From contig UYJD01000021.1 in the NCBI GenBank assembly GCA_900618795.1, positions 96,129-160,128 on the forward strand: a DNA stretch of 64,000 nucleotides, written 5' to 3'. Source of the DNA: Cyanodermella asteris (lineage: Eukaryota > Ascomycota > Lecanoromycetes > Ostropales > Stictidaceae). Made by a program: the position numbers and the translations under genes. Position 1 is the first letter of the stretch. Each line of letters opens with the position of its first letter. The notes beneath the pieces are model-generated. The model had not been told where the DNA came from, made no database searches, and saw nothing but the letters and a program-made list of their open reading frames with translations. Below are positions 10,834-21,497 of this stretch, in pieces.

Positions 10834-11022
10834 ATGATAAGACTGATCGCATTGGCGAGCTTTGCCTTTGGCTTGGCCTCCTCTGAACTTCCTGGAAATT
10901 GCTCCCGCAGCCAGGATCCTATACGCGTGAAGATTCGAATTAGTAGCTTTGTGCTACGAAGACCAGAGGCGGCATGTTCTGACACGTTCGTTGTTCCGCC
11001 GCCCACGGAGGGTCAGTTGTGA
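10834..11022 (+). CDS. Doubtful 62-aa secreted peptide, possibly only a first exon
   Basis: From the ATG at 10834 the frame encodes MIRLIALASFAFGLASS, which looks like a cleavable signal peptide, then about 45 residues with two cysteines (GNCSRS and AACSD). No family is recognised. The stop codon lies inside GTGAGT, a consensus fungal splice donor starting at 11020, so the gene may continue after an intron. One candidate acceptor near 11090 would open a further frame. A signal-like N-terminus can arise by chance in short ORFs, and the composition after it is not distinctive, so this is a weak call. Confidence 0.25.
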   Translation: MIRLIALASFAFGLASSELPGNCSRSQDPIRVKIRISSFVLRRPEAACSDTFVVPPPTEGQL

Positions 11023-13506
11023 GTTCTCCGCATCCAAATAATCCAGGAGGGACGCGATCCTCGCGCCGCCCATCAGACGCTCGAATGTAGAGATCGGCAT
11101 CACCAACGATTTGCATCGTCGGATCTCTATGAAGATGCACCGAGACAGGAATTTGGCGATTCAATCTCCGAATTTCGCTGTGCCAGTCCCATTTTGGCGA
11201 CCAGCATGCAAAGAGAGTCCAGCACCAAGCCTGCTGTCCCGGAAAGGTCCTTGCAGCTGCATATCCTATGTCTGGCATCGCCTGATTAGTTTGACATGTC
11301 GATACGAGAGCTGACCGCTTAGCGTCCACAAGCGAAATCCTCGACACGGAAGCAGGTCCCGAGCCCCAAAATGCGGAGCGTTCCCGACAGAGATTCCTCC
11401 CGACCTTGCCAATCGGTGATGCTTCTTTCGACTGGTCCGAGACCGATTGACAAGGACTGAGGAGATCCGAGGATTCTGATGCTCAGTATGACAACGGCAA
11501 GTTTCGTGTTGGAAGAGCGTTGGAGGCCTAAGTTCTGCTTTCGTGAATAACCCTACCTGCATCTCCTCCACCCACCAGTCTTATCGTACCGAGTTTAGCC
11601 GTGTAACACGTTCACCAGGATCCGAGAACCAGGGAGCAACTGCTTCCATTTGGACATGAACACGCTCGGATGAATGTGAACCCAAGCTGAGCGGCGGATG
11701 AGGCAATCATAGCGGCACAGTCGCGAGTCGGATGCTGAACCACGTGCTCGGTTCTGCGCCGAACACGGCACTAGAGCTTCCTTCGGACATGCCCGCCTCC
11801 AACAGCTTGCGAATACAAACAAGGTTGCGCGTAACTACTGCCGTCGAGCTCCCGACAAAACAAGTTCATCAAGTAAAATCGAACGGCAGGTGGCCAAGGT
11901 GTCGGTCAAGGCGTAGTCGGAGTGCGGCACAGTATTGCGGATAATCTGCAGAGCGAGGATGCCTGAACTGTTACCTACCTAGCCTTCTAACAGACCAACA
12001 AAAAGTGAACAGCCATTGCGCCTCTCTCTCGAAAACGAACGCGCGTCTTGATTGAAGCCAGCATGGTCGTCAGGTGCACCTTGCTGCGAGATTGACAGTA
12101 CGTCGTTGCGGATAAGTCATTCAACAACGGCGGCTTCGAATCTTGTCAAGCGATGACCAAGGCAGAAAATCCGTAAGCGCAATGGCGAACAGATCGGAAA
12201 GCAGTCGGATATGATATTCCCCTATACGCGGAATATCACCGACGCAGCTGATAGGCATCACAGCCACTTGAATGCGTCGTAGGTCTTCGCGTCGTAACAC
12301 GCGCTGGTGCTCCTTTCGATAATGGCGAGCTTACCATGAACCACACCAAGCGAGAAGCTTCCATGCCTGTTTTGCCGTTTGCCGAAGATTAAACAATGCT
12401 TGCATGCATACAAGTCTCGAGCCATGCACGAGGTTATCTCAAAGAAATGACCCGTTAACGCGATCATGCAATGCAAAGGAGGTTGAGCAGCGAGCTCAAC
12501 GTGGCCGAAGCATTCGAGCGGCTGCGTGCACAGACCACATTTGGCTTCCAGGGGCCGGCTCTCTTGGCCTCGAGCCGTCTTCAATAATCCATCCACCGAC
12601 ACGCCATCACAACCACCGGAAGAACGGTATGTATTTACAGAAATATTCGTGGTGAGTCAGGAAACTGAATTGCTGATGCCCAATATCTTTACCCTTTCTA
12701 TCATGTCTTCCTGATTGAATGTGAGGGGCATTGCTCACGCTGGCCCGGGCCTTCCCCGCTTTCATTACACTTGCATCATGCACCTGAGCCCAGCTCATCA
12801 ATGCCGCCACCGGGACTGGCACTCTGAAACAACTCACATGCAGAGGTTCACGATCAACTACTGACGCAACGATGCTTCGCTGGAACTGTGCCGATTGGCC
12901 GTCTGAGGGAGATTTGGATTCAGGAGATCTTGGACCGCTGCCCAGATCGTCCCTCACACTGCATGCCTTGATCCCTCGATAACCGATGACTAGTCATGGA
13001 TCTCTCCGTGCTATGCTTTCTGACATGCGCAGTCAATCGCCACAATCTTACTTGCTGTGCGGGATAGTTCGGTAAATTGCTGGCATCATATCGCATGACA
13101 AGTGGCGTTCTGCCAACAGGAATGCTGTCCATGTTCTGCTCTGACCAGGCGAGGTGGTACTCCTTCGCATATATCGAAAGTGCTAGTCAGGACCAAAGCA
13201 TGGCATAGGCAAGATTCCAACCCACAAGCCTCGTGAGAGGACGTTCCATCTTGTCTTTGCTCAATTACGGATGCTCCGCTTCCTTGAAAATCAACACGAT
13301 CGGTAAAGTCAAGCCGGACAAGGCTGCTGTCGAGACCGCCCATCGTCGCGGACAAAAGGTACGGTCCCAAATCCCCGGAATGATATCTTTGAGACAAGCA
13401 TAGCTCTCCTGCGTATGTATTCCGTCCTCTCCTCCCCGCTCGCCTTGACTGCCCTCACCAGGCGCACATCGTCGGACTCATGCGCAATCGTGCCTGGTCC
13501 CCGGCG

Positions 13507-13526
13507 CTTAAGCCGATCAGCTTAAG
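13507..13526. repeat. Perfect 7-bp inverted repeat, 6-nt loop
   Basis: CTTAAGC and GCTTAAG flank CGATCA. It lies about 530 nt upstream of the 8-Cys secreted protein gene, so it could be an operator-like site for that gene, but no known factor is recognised. Confidence 0.7.
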
Positions 13527-14056
13527 ACATCCCGCCTCCTGACAATGTTATCGATGGCATCAAGACGCCCCCCTGCGTAAAAGGTTCAAGCATATCTTCA
13601 ACTCGAGATCCGCTCACTGTTGATCTTTCTTTTGTGTTGTATCACTCTAATACGATCTGGTTCTTTACTGGCAACCAAGCGGACATTCTTCTACCATACC
13701 ATAATTGATAATATACCCACCGCCCGTGTCACGCATCCGTGGTCCATCGCTCTTGCCAGCCACCATTCGCTCTTTGCAAACTGACGAACAATCGAAATCA
13801 TCAAACATTGCCATATTCAGAACTTTCATTGTCCGCTGCCAGAGTCGCTCCTTAATCAGTAAAACACGAGTCTTCAATTTCTCACTCAGCATACTCATCT
13901 ACGACGATCAGAATCAAAAGGTCTTAAGCCAATCGCATCAATCCTATCACCGAAAATCTATCAGTACACTTACACTTCGCCCTCGCCGAATCCTCTACAT
14001 CAGTTCTCGCACCAAACTAGCTCGTCCACCTCAAGCTCTCATCAGCCAAACTCACC

Positions 14057-14368
14057 ATGCAGTGTCTCACCGCCCTTCTCCTCGCGCTGCTCTCCCTCCT
14101 CACCCTAACCGCCACCGCGCCCATCAGCCGTCCTCGCCAAGGCCGCCACAGCTACGCCATATCGATCATCAAACGCGAACAATTCATCACCTGCGCGGTC
14201 GTCTGCCGAGCGTGTCGGTCTTGCAATTCCTGGAGCCCGAAGACGGTGACGGCGTCGAATTGCGAGTATTCGTGCGACACGGCTTGCATGGTGGATCCGT
14301 TTCGGTACAAGAAGGGGGCGAGCTGTCCGAAGGCGGAGGAGTTGAAGAGGAGTGGGTTGGTCAGGTAG
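14057..14368 (+). CDS. Small secreted 8-cysteine protein (effector-like)
   Basis: A 103-aa protein starts at the ATG at 14057, in a good CACC context after a C/T-rich leader. Residues 1-21 (MQCLTALLLALLSLLTLTATA) are a clear signal peptide, followed by a basic propeptide-like stretch ending in Lys-Arg at 39-40, a probable Kex2 site. The predicted mature part of about 63 residues has eight cysteines at 46, 50, 53, 56, 69, 73, 77 and 90, spaced C-x3-C-x2-C-x2-C-x12-C-x3-C-x3-C-x12-C. Such small, paired-cysteine secreted proteins are typical of fungal effectors, antimicrobial peptides or surface proteins. The spacing is not that of hydrophobins or CFEM domains. It sits alone at the edge of a gene-poor region. 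The function is unknown, but secretion is well supported. Confidence 0.75.
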   Translation: MQCLTALLLALLSLLTLTATAPISRPRQGRHSYAISIIKREQFITCAVVCRACRSCNSWSPKTVTASNCEYSCDTACMVDPFRYKKGASCPKAEELKRSGLVR

Positions 14369-15537
14369 TGGGGATCAGGGGGATTTGGGGTTGAACATGG
14401 AAGATGAGGAGAATGAACTGCGCGGCGAAAAGAGAATGGAAGTCTGGATGTGATGAGCGGTGTTTGAATCTGGGATCTCGCAGACACGGTGTTTGCTTGT
14501 AAGAGACTACTTGGTGCTGGTGATCCGATTCTTTTGGGTGTAGATATTGTTCACATGAGAAACAAATTCGCTCCCCCCGAGTCCTGTCAAGAAAACGCAC
14601 TTCTTTCGATGTAACAGCCCAGACACGATGTGCTCGATCGGATAGTCAAAGTCGTCGCTCAGTTGCAACAGCTCTGATCCTCAAGCTCCAGACGAAGGCG
14701 CAGACAAGTAGATGTGCCCCCGTGTTTGGCTGCAGAAGTACCCTGTCACGGTCACTAGTCAGTATATCTAACAAGGAAGTGTGTTCAACGTGCTTTCAAT
14801 CTATTAGATAAGATACGACTGGCTGACGGTGGTCGATGAGCGAGAATTGGTAAGTTTCCGAAATTTGGAGCACAAAGTTGGAAACTATGGACTCGACTAG
14901 CAGCTCGCCACGGGCCTTGACCGCAATCAGTCAAGCTTCAACACATGGGTGCTATCAGTCGCACTTTTGATTGGCTGCAAGCGGCAGAATCCCTGGAAAT
15001 GCCGGCGGAGCTCCAATGTCGACTGCCCAGCCTGGCCAGCGGCCTGCGATATGGGCAACACGGCAACCCTCATTTCCCATTTCCCATTGCTCTTCACCTA
15101 CGCACCTCTCTGCCCTGTCGCGTTGGGCGTCCTTCGTTTTTGAGCACCATCAAGTCGTGTCGAACGAGCGACAGGTGGAAACCCATCTTCCCCGCATAGT
15201 CAAACAGCGGTCGCGCCTCGGGACAAGGATCGGCGCAGTGCAGAAATCAGGAATCGAGAGTCCCAGCCATCGCAGCGCAGTCCGGTCGCGTTGCCCCTTA
15301 CGACCATCCACATTCCCAACCATCTTTGGCGGCATCGCCGTTCAAGCGCCACCACTTTTTCCATCCACTCTTTGAGACATTGTCCGACCGCGAGTCTACC
15401 ACGTTCCGCTAGCCTCTAGTAATCCTTGCGCTCTTGACCGTCTGTCGTTATCGCGCGCCATCCATTGCTGCACATTCCACATCCACAAACACCGACCCGC
15501 ATCGCGGCCACCGAGCCGCCCTTCACTTGGCCGCGCC
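14369..15537. promoter_or_regulatory. Upstream region of the GH5 glucanase gene
   Basis: This 1.2-kb stretch between two plus-strand genes should contain the 3' end of the 8-Cys gene and the promoter of the glucanase gene. Short ORFs such as 14971-15375 have no protein-like features. The last 150 bases before the ATG at 15538 are rich in C, as in many fungal 5' leaders. No defined element is seen. Confidence 0.4.
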
Positions 15538-17781
15538 ATGGCTCGAGAAGACGAGGATCGCGAGCGAAGACACCGCCGTCCCCGCGACGAGACTTCACAG
15601 GAGCGTCGTGAGAGACGGGATGCCCGTCGCGAGAGGCGTCGCACCGGAGATCTCGACGAGAAACGACGTTCACACACCAGTTGGGAGGAGGACAAGCGGA
15701 GGAGCGCGCAACAGTCAAAGTCAAGGTCGCCAGAGAAGAAGTCACAACGACCGCGAGTGACCGAGAGATACACCGCGTCCAGCTCGGAAGGCTCGACGAA
15801 TGCCCTCAGCGCGGATGCTCTTGCCAGACTCGACGCCGCCAACGATGGCAGGGACTACGAAACTTCCGACTCTGCCGGGAAGAGACCGACGTACGGTCAA
15901 CGCAGGTATAAGAGCAATGACGACAGGTATCGACATCGGGACGAAGCCATAGCTATGTTAGAGGAGCAGCGTCGTAAGAAGAAGGAGGCGTCGGGCGGTC
16001 GGCCCAAGAAGGAGAAGGTCAGGGTCGTCAGCCGTGGGAGCAGCAGCTCCGCCGAAAAGGGAGGCGGAGGCGGCGGCGGTGGCGGATCCAGCTTCGCCAT
16101 GTACAGGGAGAAGGCCAAGCGCAAGAAGTGGTACATAATAGGAGCATTCGTCTTGGTGGTTCTCGCCGTCGTCGTTCCTGTGGCCGTGGTCGAGGCGAAG
16201 AAGAATAGCAGTTCGGTCAGTGGCAGCAGCAGCAGCAGCACCAGTGGTGGATCCGGTGGGACGCAACCTGGTGTCACGCCAGACTCTCTCGGTGGGATAA
16301 CCCAAGATCAGGTACCGGCTTGGGCAAAGGGGACATATTACGATCCATTTACGTGGTACGACACGGTGGATTTCAACGCGACCATCACCAATGAGACTGT
16401 TGGAGGCATCCCAATCATGGGTCTGAACTCGACGTGGGATGACAGCGCCAAGGCGAACGACAACGTTCCAGCATTGAACCAGAATTTCACGTACGGAAAA
16501 ATCCCCATTCGAGGAGTCAACATTGGAGGCTGGCTGTCCCTCGAACCCTTCATCACCCCGAGCATCTTCGACCAGTTCCCTCAGTCGGCCAACATTGTCG
16601 ACGAGTACACTCTTACCTCCAAGCTCGGCTCGTCTCTGGCTGCCTCTCAGTTAGAGAAGCATTACAGCAGTTTCATCAATAAGGAGTCTTTCCAACAGAT
16701 CCGGGACGCAGGCTTCGATCACGTGCGTATTCCATACAGTTACTGGGCTATCACGACCTATGACGGCGACCCTTATGTCAAGATGATCAGCTGGCGCTAC
16801 CTTCTTCGAGGCATTGAGTACGCTCGACAGTGTGGCCTGCGAGTGAACCTTGACCTTCATGCATTACCTGGATCGCAGAACGGGTGGAATCACAGTGGAC
16901 GTTTGGGACCGATTGGATGGCTGAATGGAACCGACGGTGACTTGAACGGCCAGCGTTCGCTCGATCTCCACAACCAGCTTTCACAATTCTTTGCCCAAGA
17001 CCGTTACAAGAACGTTGTTGCGATCTACGGCTTAGTTAACGAACCGAAGATGATCTCGTTGCCCACCGACAAAGTACTGAATTGGACAACCAGCGCCATT
17101 GATATCGTCCGCAAGAACGGCGTTAAGGCAGTCATCAGTTTCGGCGACGGCTTCTTAGGTCTACCCAAGTGGAAGGGACAGTTCTCCAACTACGACAATC
17201 TCGTCCTCGACGCTCATCAGTATGTTATTTTCAACACTGACCAGATTGCGTTCGACCACAAAACCAAACTCAACTTTGCCTGTTCGGGATGGACCGGCCA
17301 AATGAACGCAAGCATGGACCAGTCCACCGGCTTCGGCCCCACTATGTGCGGCGAATGGAGCCAAGCTGACACCGACTGCGCGACCTACCTCAACAACGTC
17401 AACGTCGGTTCTCGCTGGGAGGGAACCATGAACACGGGTGATGCAAGCACCAACGTCCTGACACCGACCTGTCCACTGAAGAGCTCCAAGTGCAGCTGCA
17501 AGAACGCCAACGCGGACCCGAGCTCCTACAGCGCCGATTACAAGCAGTGGCTGTACAACAACGCCATCGCGCAGATGATCAGTTTCGAGTACGGTTGGGG
17601 TTGGTTCTACTGGACGTGGCAGACCGAGAAGAGCACGCAGTGGAGCTACAAGCTCGGAATGGACGCAGGCATTCTGCCAACGAAGACCTGGGACAGGAGC
17701 GGCAACGGGCCGAACGGGCAGGCGTTGTACACCTGTGATGGTACTGCGCCGTCGTTCAGCAACCTCGACGAGAGCTACTAG
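15538..17781 (+). CDS. Membrane-anchored exo-beta-1,3-glucanase, GH5 family (type II membrane protein)
   Basis: This intron-free gene encodes 747 aa. The first 195 residues are a charged Arg/Ser/Glu-rich cytosolic tail with a glycine run near 175-183. A single membrane anchor follows at about 198-220 (WYIIGAFVLVVLAVVVPVAV), then a Ser/Gly linker and an extracellular glycoside hydrolase family 5 domain. Hallmarks are RIPYSYW, NLDLHALPGSQNGWNHSG, the acid/base Glu502 in GLVNEPKM and the nucleophile Glu606 in CGEWSQAD. Several N-x-S/T sites and late cysteines (CKCSC-like region near 650) fit an extracellular enzyme. The domain order matches fungal glucan 1,3-beta-glucosidase D, which trims wall beta-1,3-glucan at the cell surface. 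The ATG has a strong CGCCATGG context. The assignment is secure at family level. Confidence 0.95.
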   Translation: MAREDEDRERRHRRPRDETSQERRERRDARRERRRTGDLDEKRRSHTSWEEDKRRSAQQSKSRSPEKKSQRPRVTERYTASSSEGSTNALSADALARLDAANDGRDYETSDSAGKRPTYGQRRYKSNDDRYRHRDEAIAMLEEQRRKKKEASGGRPKKEKVRVVSRGSSSSAEKGGGGGGGGGSSFAMYREKAKRKKWYIIGAFVLVVLAVVVPVAVVEAKKNSSSVSGSSSSSTSGGSGGTQPGVTPDSLGGITQDQVPAWAKGTYYDPFTWYDTVDFNATITNETVGGIPIMGLNSTWDDSAKANDNVPALNQNFTYGKIPIRGVNIGGWLSLEPFITPSIFDQFPQSANIVDEYTLTSKLGSSLAASQLEKHYSSFINKESFQQIRDAGFDHVRIPYSYWAITTYDGDPYVKMISWRYLLRGIEYARQCGLRVNLDLHALPGSQNGWNHSGRLGPIGWLNGTDGDLNGQRSLDLHNQLSQFFAQDRYKNVVAIYGLVNEPKMISLPTDKVLNWTTSAIDIVRKNGVKAVISFGDGFLGLPKWKGQFSNYDNLVLDAHQYVIFNTDQIAFDHKTKLNFACSGWTGQMNASMDQSTGFGPTMCGEWSQADTDCATYLNNVNVGSRWEGTMNTGDASTNVLTPTCPLKSSKCSCKNANADPSSYSADYKQWLYNNAIAQMISFEYGWGWFYWTWQTEKSTQWSYKLGMDAGILPTKTWDRSGNGPNGQALYTCDGTAPSFSNLDESY

Positions 17782-18528
17782 GCCTTGTCGTTTGACGACG
17801 AATCGCGAAGCAGTTGCATGAGGTTGGTGTTTTTTTCTTTCTTCTTTTGAGCGTTTTTTTCTGATCTTGGATCTCGCGAGACTGGACGAGAGTGTATCTA
17901 TGATGGAGGAGGGCCCTTCTGACTTGGGTCGCAGGAAGAAGGTCATAGCTATACCCAGAGCAGCATTGGTGGACCTCAGGCCATAGCAGAGGCAGTGATG
18001 GTACATGATAGTTACCAATGAACATTCCTAATGGACCTTTTTTTTTTCCATCAATTAACAGCGTGACGGTTTACTCGTCATCACCAGAATCCCTGTCTTC
18101 TTCGTCGTCTACTTCATCGTCGTCCAGAGGTTTTCGCATCGAGCATTTCGAGCTTCATTATATCCTTCTTCTCGCACAACTCATCGAGTGGATTCCAATC
18201 GCCATATGCAGACCCCCAATCGCTCGAAACACTCTCAAGCGACCACCACTCCACCATCGCCATCCTCTTCCTCCTCTCCCGTCGGCCTCGCTTCCCAACC
18301 CCACTCCGGCACCCTCCATCCACTCGCCCTCCGTCCCCCCATCCTCCCGTTCCATAAATCCGGCATCCGGAAACCTTTTCCCCCATTCATCCCTTGCCCC
18401 CCCCTCTGAGCTCCCGCGTACCCGCCCAACTCTTCGAAAATCTCGTGCAGCGCGTCGCTGCCGCTCGAGACTGCGCGTAGTGTTTGGGCCGGCGGACTAC
18501 CACGGTCCCATTGTCACGATCGTGCCCC

Positions 18529-18548
18529 GGTCGGTCGGTCGGTCGGTC
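18529..18548 (+). repeat. (GGTC)5 microsatellite
   Basis: Five perfect tandem copies of GGTC lie in a non-coding interval. It has no evident link to a gene and is likely to be length-polymorphic. Confidence 0.9.
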
Positions 18549-19771
18549 GGGGCCGAAAAAAGGTTCGCCATCGGCCAGGCGTGGTTGTGGAAGGAGCACA
18601 GGACGGCTTGGAGGCGGGAGAATTTGTGGAGGATCAACGGGGACGGGGGCTGATGGCGCTCTTTGCAGCTTTTCGGTGTCGACGGTTGCGGTGGAACAGA
18701 TCGGAATGAGTACACCAGAGCAAGGGAAAGAGAGGATGGATTTTGGGTTTGATCGAACCAAGGCTGCAAAATTTGGATGGGGGGGGGAGGTGTTCAGACG
18801 GCACCTTGCAGATACCGGGATGGATGGATATCGGTTGGGAGCCTTGTCAAGTCGTCCAGACAGGCATCGCGATCGCGCTGGCGTTTGCGCAGCTGAAGGA
18901 TCTCATCACTTGGCATCGCAAACGGACGTGCAAAACAGAACTTCTAGTGAGGCACGGACAAGGAGTTTTGGGAAGAGATAATGGCAATACACTCATGCGC
19001 GCAAGTTCGGACGGCCAGGAAGCTGATGAATCGTATCGAAGTAACTTGCAAAGACGACCTGCGTCTGCGCGTCACGCTCCATCGCCATGCCTCTCTTAGG
19101 CCAAGTGAGCACACCCACGGCTGTTGCCGCCGTCCATTCAGACTTTGAGCGCACGTTTCTGGGTGCTCTCTAAACGACCATCCGTCGATCGCGACTGGCT
19201 CTTTCCATCTCGAAGGATTCGTTGCCCTGACGCGAGTAGGACAAATACCGGACGGTAATACTCATGCCGGTGTGGCTCCGCAGCTGCCGGCCTCATCTGC
19301 ATGCCTGATCACGCTCCCGTCACACAAATTACAGTATGATTGACGATGATAGCGGCTTGCCGAGCTGGATCTGGTTGGTCATCGATCCCCCGGGGTCTGA
19401 CAACGGCGCAGAAAGTGTATCCATCTGGGGTAAAAAAAAAAAAAAGCATCTTCGAGTCACACTATGGGTGATTCTGCTTTCATCGAGGACTATCTGACCG
19501 TGTATCTCATCCTGACGAGATTGAAATCAAGACAGATGTCCGATCATATAACAAAGGTATGCAGGACTCGTGACAGGCACGGTCGTTGTCGTCGCCGTCG
19601 CAGTATACAAGCGCGCCCGCGAGGTCTTCCATAGCAATTACATGCAACAGCTTGTCCTCGGCGACGGATAATTCCCGGGTCCAAACGTCACTAATGATGC
19701 TGATATTCTGGCGGTGTAGTAAAATACACTGATGATGGTCTGGCATGCAAGCTGCAAGCTGCACGTGCAAG

Positions 19772-19933
19772 ATGGGTAGGAAGGATGACCCGACTGCTGT
19801 GATTGATATTAAGGCCAGGGCTGTGGATGAAAGCTTTTTTGCCTTGTTGCCGCTGGGACAACCACCGAGTACAATCTACATGCTGGCGAAGAAGATTGCC
19901 GACGACATTCTCAAGGTGAGGCGAGGATCATGA
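19772..19933 (+). CDS. Doubtful 53-aa ORF, possible exon
   Basis: The frame starting at the ATG at 19772 reads MGRKDDPTAVIDIKARAVDE, then hydrophobic and helical residues ending ...AKKIADDILKVRRGS. The composition is more protein-like than in neighbouring chance ORFs. A GTGAGG splice-donor-like site follows the codons for DDILK, so this could be an exon of an unannotated gene or a decayed fragment. No family is recognised, and a partner exon could not be found. Confidence 0.2.
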   Translation: MGRKDDPTAVIDIKARAVDESFFALLPLGQPPSTIYMLAKKIADDILKVRRGS

Positions 19934-20084
19934 CGAGATCTTGCCTTGTCGTGCCGAAGTAGAGTGAAAAACAATGTCGAATACATATACATGACAATCA
20001 GATATGCACATGAGTGATCACTCCCACTTAAGTGTGCAAGCGATGGTCTCGAACCGCTCGCTTTGAGTCTCCGACTGTCTTACC

Positions 20085-21497
20085 TTATGCCTTGCCCGAC
20101 TTTGGCTTGCATATCGTCAGTCCATCAGCTAAAATCCCACCTCCGAAGATCCACCCCTTCTCGACGTCAAAAGCAGCCGTCGTGATACCAGAAAGCGACT
20201 TTTCGCCGGCGTCCTCAAGGATTTTCTTCCATTCGTACCCACTCTCACCGCTCGCGATACTCCCCGTCTTCCTACTGATCTTGTGCACTGCAGACTGCCA
20301 GCCTTTGTGTCCCGACCCCTTGGACTGCATCGACCCGAACGTCTTGACCATGTTCGCCAGATTAGCAGACCAAACGTTTCCGTCGCGGTCCGGCGACAAG
20401 TTATCCGTCGCCATATCCATCTGGATCTTCTCCACAAGGGTCAGATTAAAGTCCGAATCCGGCTCGTAAACATGGATCTGGGCATCAAACATGGACGGAA
20501 CGTAGATTCGGCCGTCGGCCGGATTCCTCGTGATGCCGTTCTGCATCCAGGCTCCGTCGGCGACTTTCTTGCACGGAGCGCCCGACTTGCCGTTCTGGCC
20601 GGGGCAGTGTACGGTGCTGCCGCCGCCGAGGAGGAGTTCGGCGTGAGACCAGATCGGCGAGCTGCACGACGACGTGTGGTCGTTGGAAACGTAGAATCCG
20701 CCTGCACCGTCCGAGACGACGCGGTTCGGCCGCACGATCAACGGGTCCGAGTAGGTGGCGACGTGTCTGAAAGAGCGAGATCCCACCGCCGACTCCTCGA
20801 AGAGCTCGATGCTGGGATCGTAGACTCCGTCCACGGGCTTGCCCGTCGCGGCATCGATCTTGGGTCTCTCGTTCACGAGGTGGAACTGCAGGCGCCCTTT
20901 TGCGACGGTTCTTTGCGCGCCGAAGCCGAGGACATCCATCGAGGCGTGTCCGGCACCGAGCATGCTCACGAAGCCGGATTTCGCATGCGGGAGATGCTTC
21001 ACGACCTCCACTACAGCCTCGCCCCGCTCGCCCAAAGACCGGACCGCATCGACTTCCACACTAACAACCGATCCACCCGTCCTATCCGGCGCATACGCCA
21101 GCTTACACCCGAAAGACTGCCAACTCTCCCTGTCCCCCAGATTCTGACACGCCGCATAAAGCCTGCGATCCCAGTCGTCAAAGTAAAGATCCTCGCACCC
21201 TTGCAGCAGCGGGTGGTGGATCTTCTCACACTCGTAAGCGAAATCGGATAGAGGTTGCACGCTGCGGAATACGCCGAGGTGCGTTATAAATCCGCGGATC
21301 TGGGCTTGATAGAAGAAGGCGACCAGCAGGACGCAGAGGCCCATTGTGCTGAGGAAGTTGGTCTCTACTTCGTCGATGGCGGGGCCGAGTTCGGTGCGGA
21401 CGGCTTCGCGGGCGCGTTCGTGCTCGGCGTCGAGGTCGGCATCGTCGGCTGGGTGGGGAGTGGAGGTGGGTTTGTCGGGCTTGGGGTCGGAAGCCAT
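20085..21497 (-). CDS. Paraoxonase/arylesterase-like beta-propeller protein with an N-terminal membrane anchor
   Basis: This single-exon gene encodes 470 aa. Residues 1-48 are polar and acidic, residues about 49-66 form one membrane segment, and the remainder resembles serum paraoxonase/arylesterases, which are six-bladed calcium-dependent propellers that hydrolyse esters and lactones. Matching blocks include CEDLYFDDWDRRLYAAC near 101-117 (the first calcium-contacting loop), FYVSNDHTS (compare the paraoxonase YVTNDH), QNGITRNPADGRIYV and TDNLSPDRDGNVW (compare VDNISVDP, which supplies a calcium-binding Asp and Asn). Conserved calcium ligands suggest activity. The membrane segment makes it a probable type II protein of the secretory pathway. 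The substrate is unknown: lactones, aryl esters or a mycotoxin-like ester are possible. Confidence 0.85.
   Translation of the reverse strand: MASDPKPDKPTSTPHPADDADLDAEHERAREAVRTELGPAIDEVETNFLSTMGLCVLLVAFFYQAQIRGFITHLGVFRSVQPLSDFAYECEKIHHPLLQGCEDLYFDDWDRRLYAACQNLGDRESWQSFGCKLAYAPDRTGGSVVSVEVDAVRSLGERGEAVVEVVKHLPHAKSGFVSMLGAGHASMDVLGFGAQRTVAKGRLQFHLVNERPKIDAATGKPVDGVYDPSIELFEESAVGSRSFRHVATYSDPLIVRPNRVVSDGAGGFYVSNDHTSSCSSPIWSHAELLLGGGSTVHCPGQNGKSGAPCKKVADGAWMQNGITRNPADGRIYVPSMFDAQIHVYEPDSDFNLTLVEKIQMDMATDNLSPDRDGNVWSANLANMVKTFGSMQSKGSGHKGWQSAVHKISRKTGSIASGESGYEWKKILEDAGEKSLSGITTAAFDVEKGWIFGGGILADGLTICKPKSGKA

Larger units (their letters stand above)
10246..14056. other. Gene-poor region of about 3.8 kb
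   Basis: Apart from one doubtful small secreted ORF at 10834-11022, this stretch contains no open frame with recognisable features. It holds two perfect short inverted repeats, listed separately. All plus- and minus-strand ORFs here are 140 codons or less and look random. No transposase, reverse transcriptase or long repeat is visible. It may hold a non-coding RNA, regulatory sequence for the 8-Cys gene at its right end, or decayed DNA. Confidence 0.5.
17782..20084. other. Intergenic region of about 2.3 kb, no supported gene
   Basis: The region separates the 3' ends of the glucanase (+) and the paraoxonase-like gene (-). It contains a C-rich, repeat-like stretch at 18220-18420, a (GGTC)5 microsatellite and a run of 13 A at 19433-19445. 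The open frames of up to 211 codons are biased by the C-rich composition. A 53-aa ORF at 19772-19933 is reported separately as doubtful. Confidence 0.5.

Noticed and set aside
17161-18018. 285-codon ORF antisense to the glucanase gene
   Set aside because: Mostly overlaps the well-supported glucanase coding sequence and has no features of its own.
20045-20055. tRNA B-box match (GGTCTCGAACC on the plus strand)
   Set aside because: Flanking sequence does not form a T-stem or acceptor stem, and no A-box is present.
20283-21251. 322-codon plus-strand ORF antisense to the paraoxonase-like gene
   Set aside because: An artefact of GC-rich third codon positions in the real gene, with no domain.
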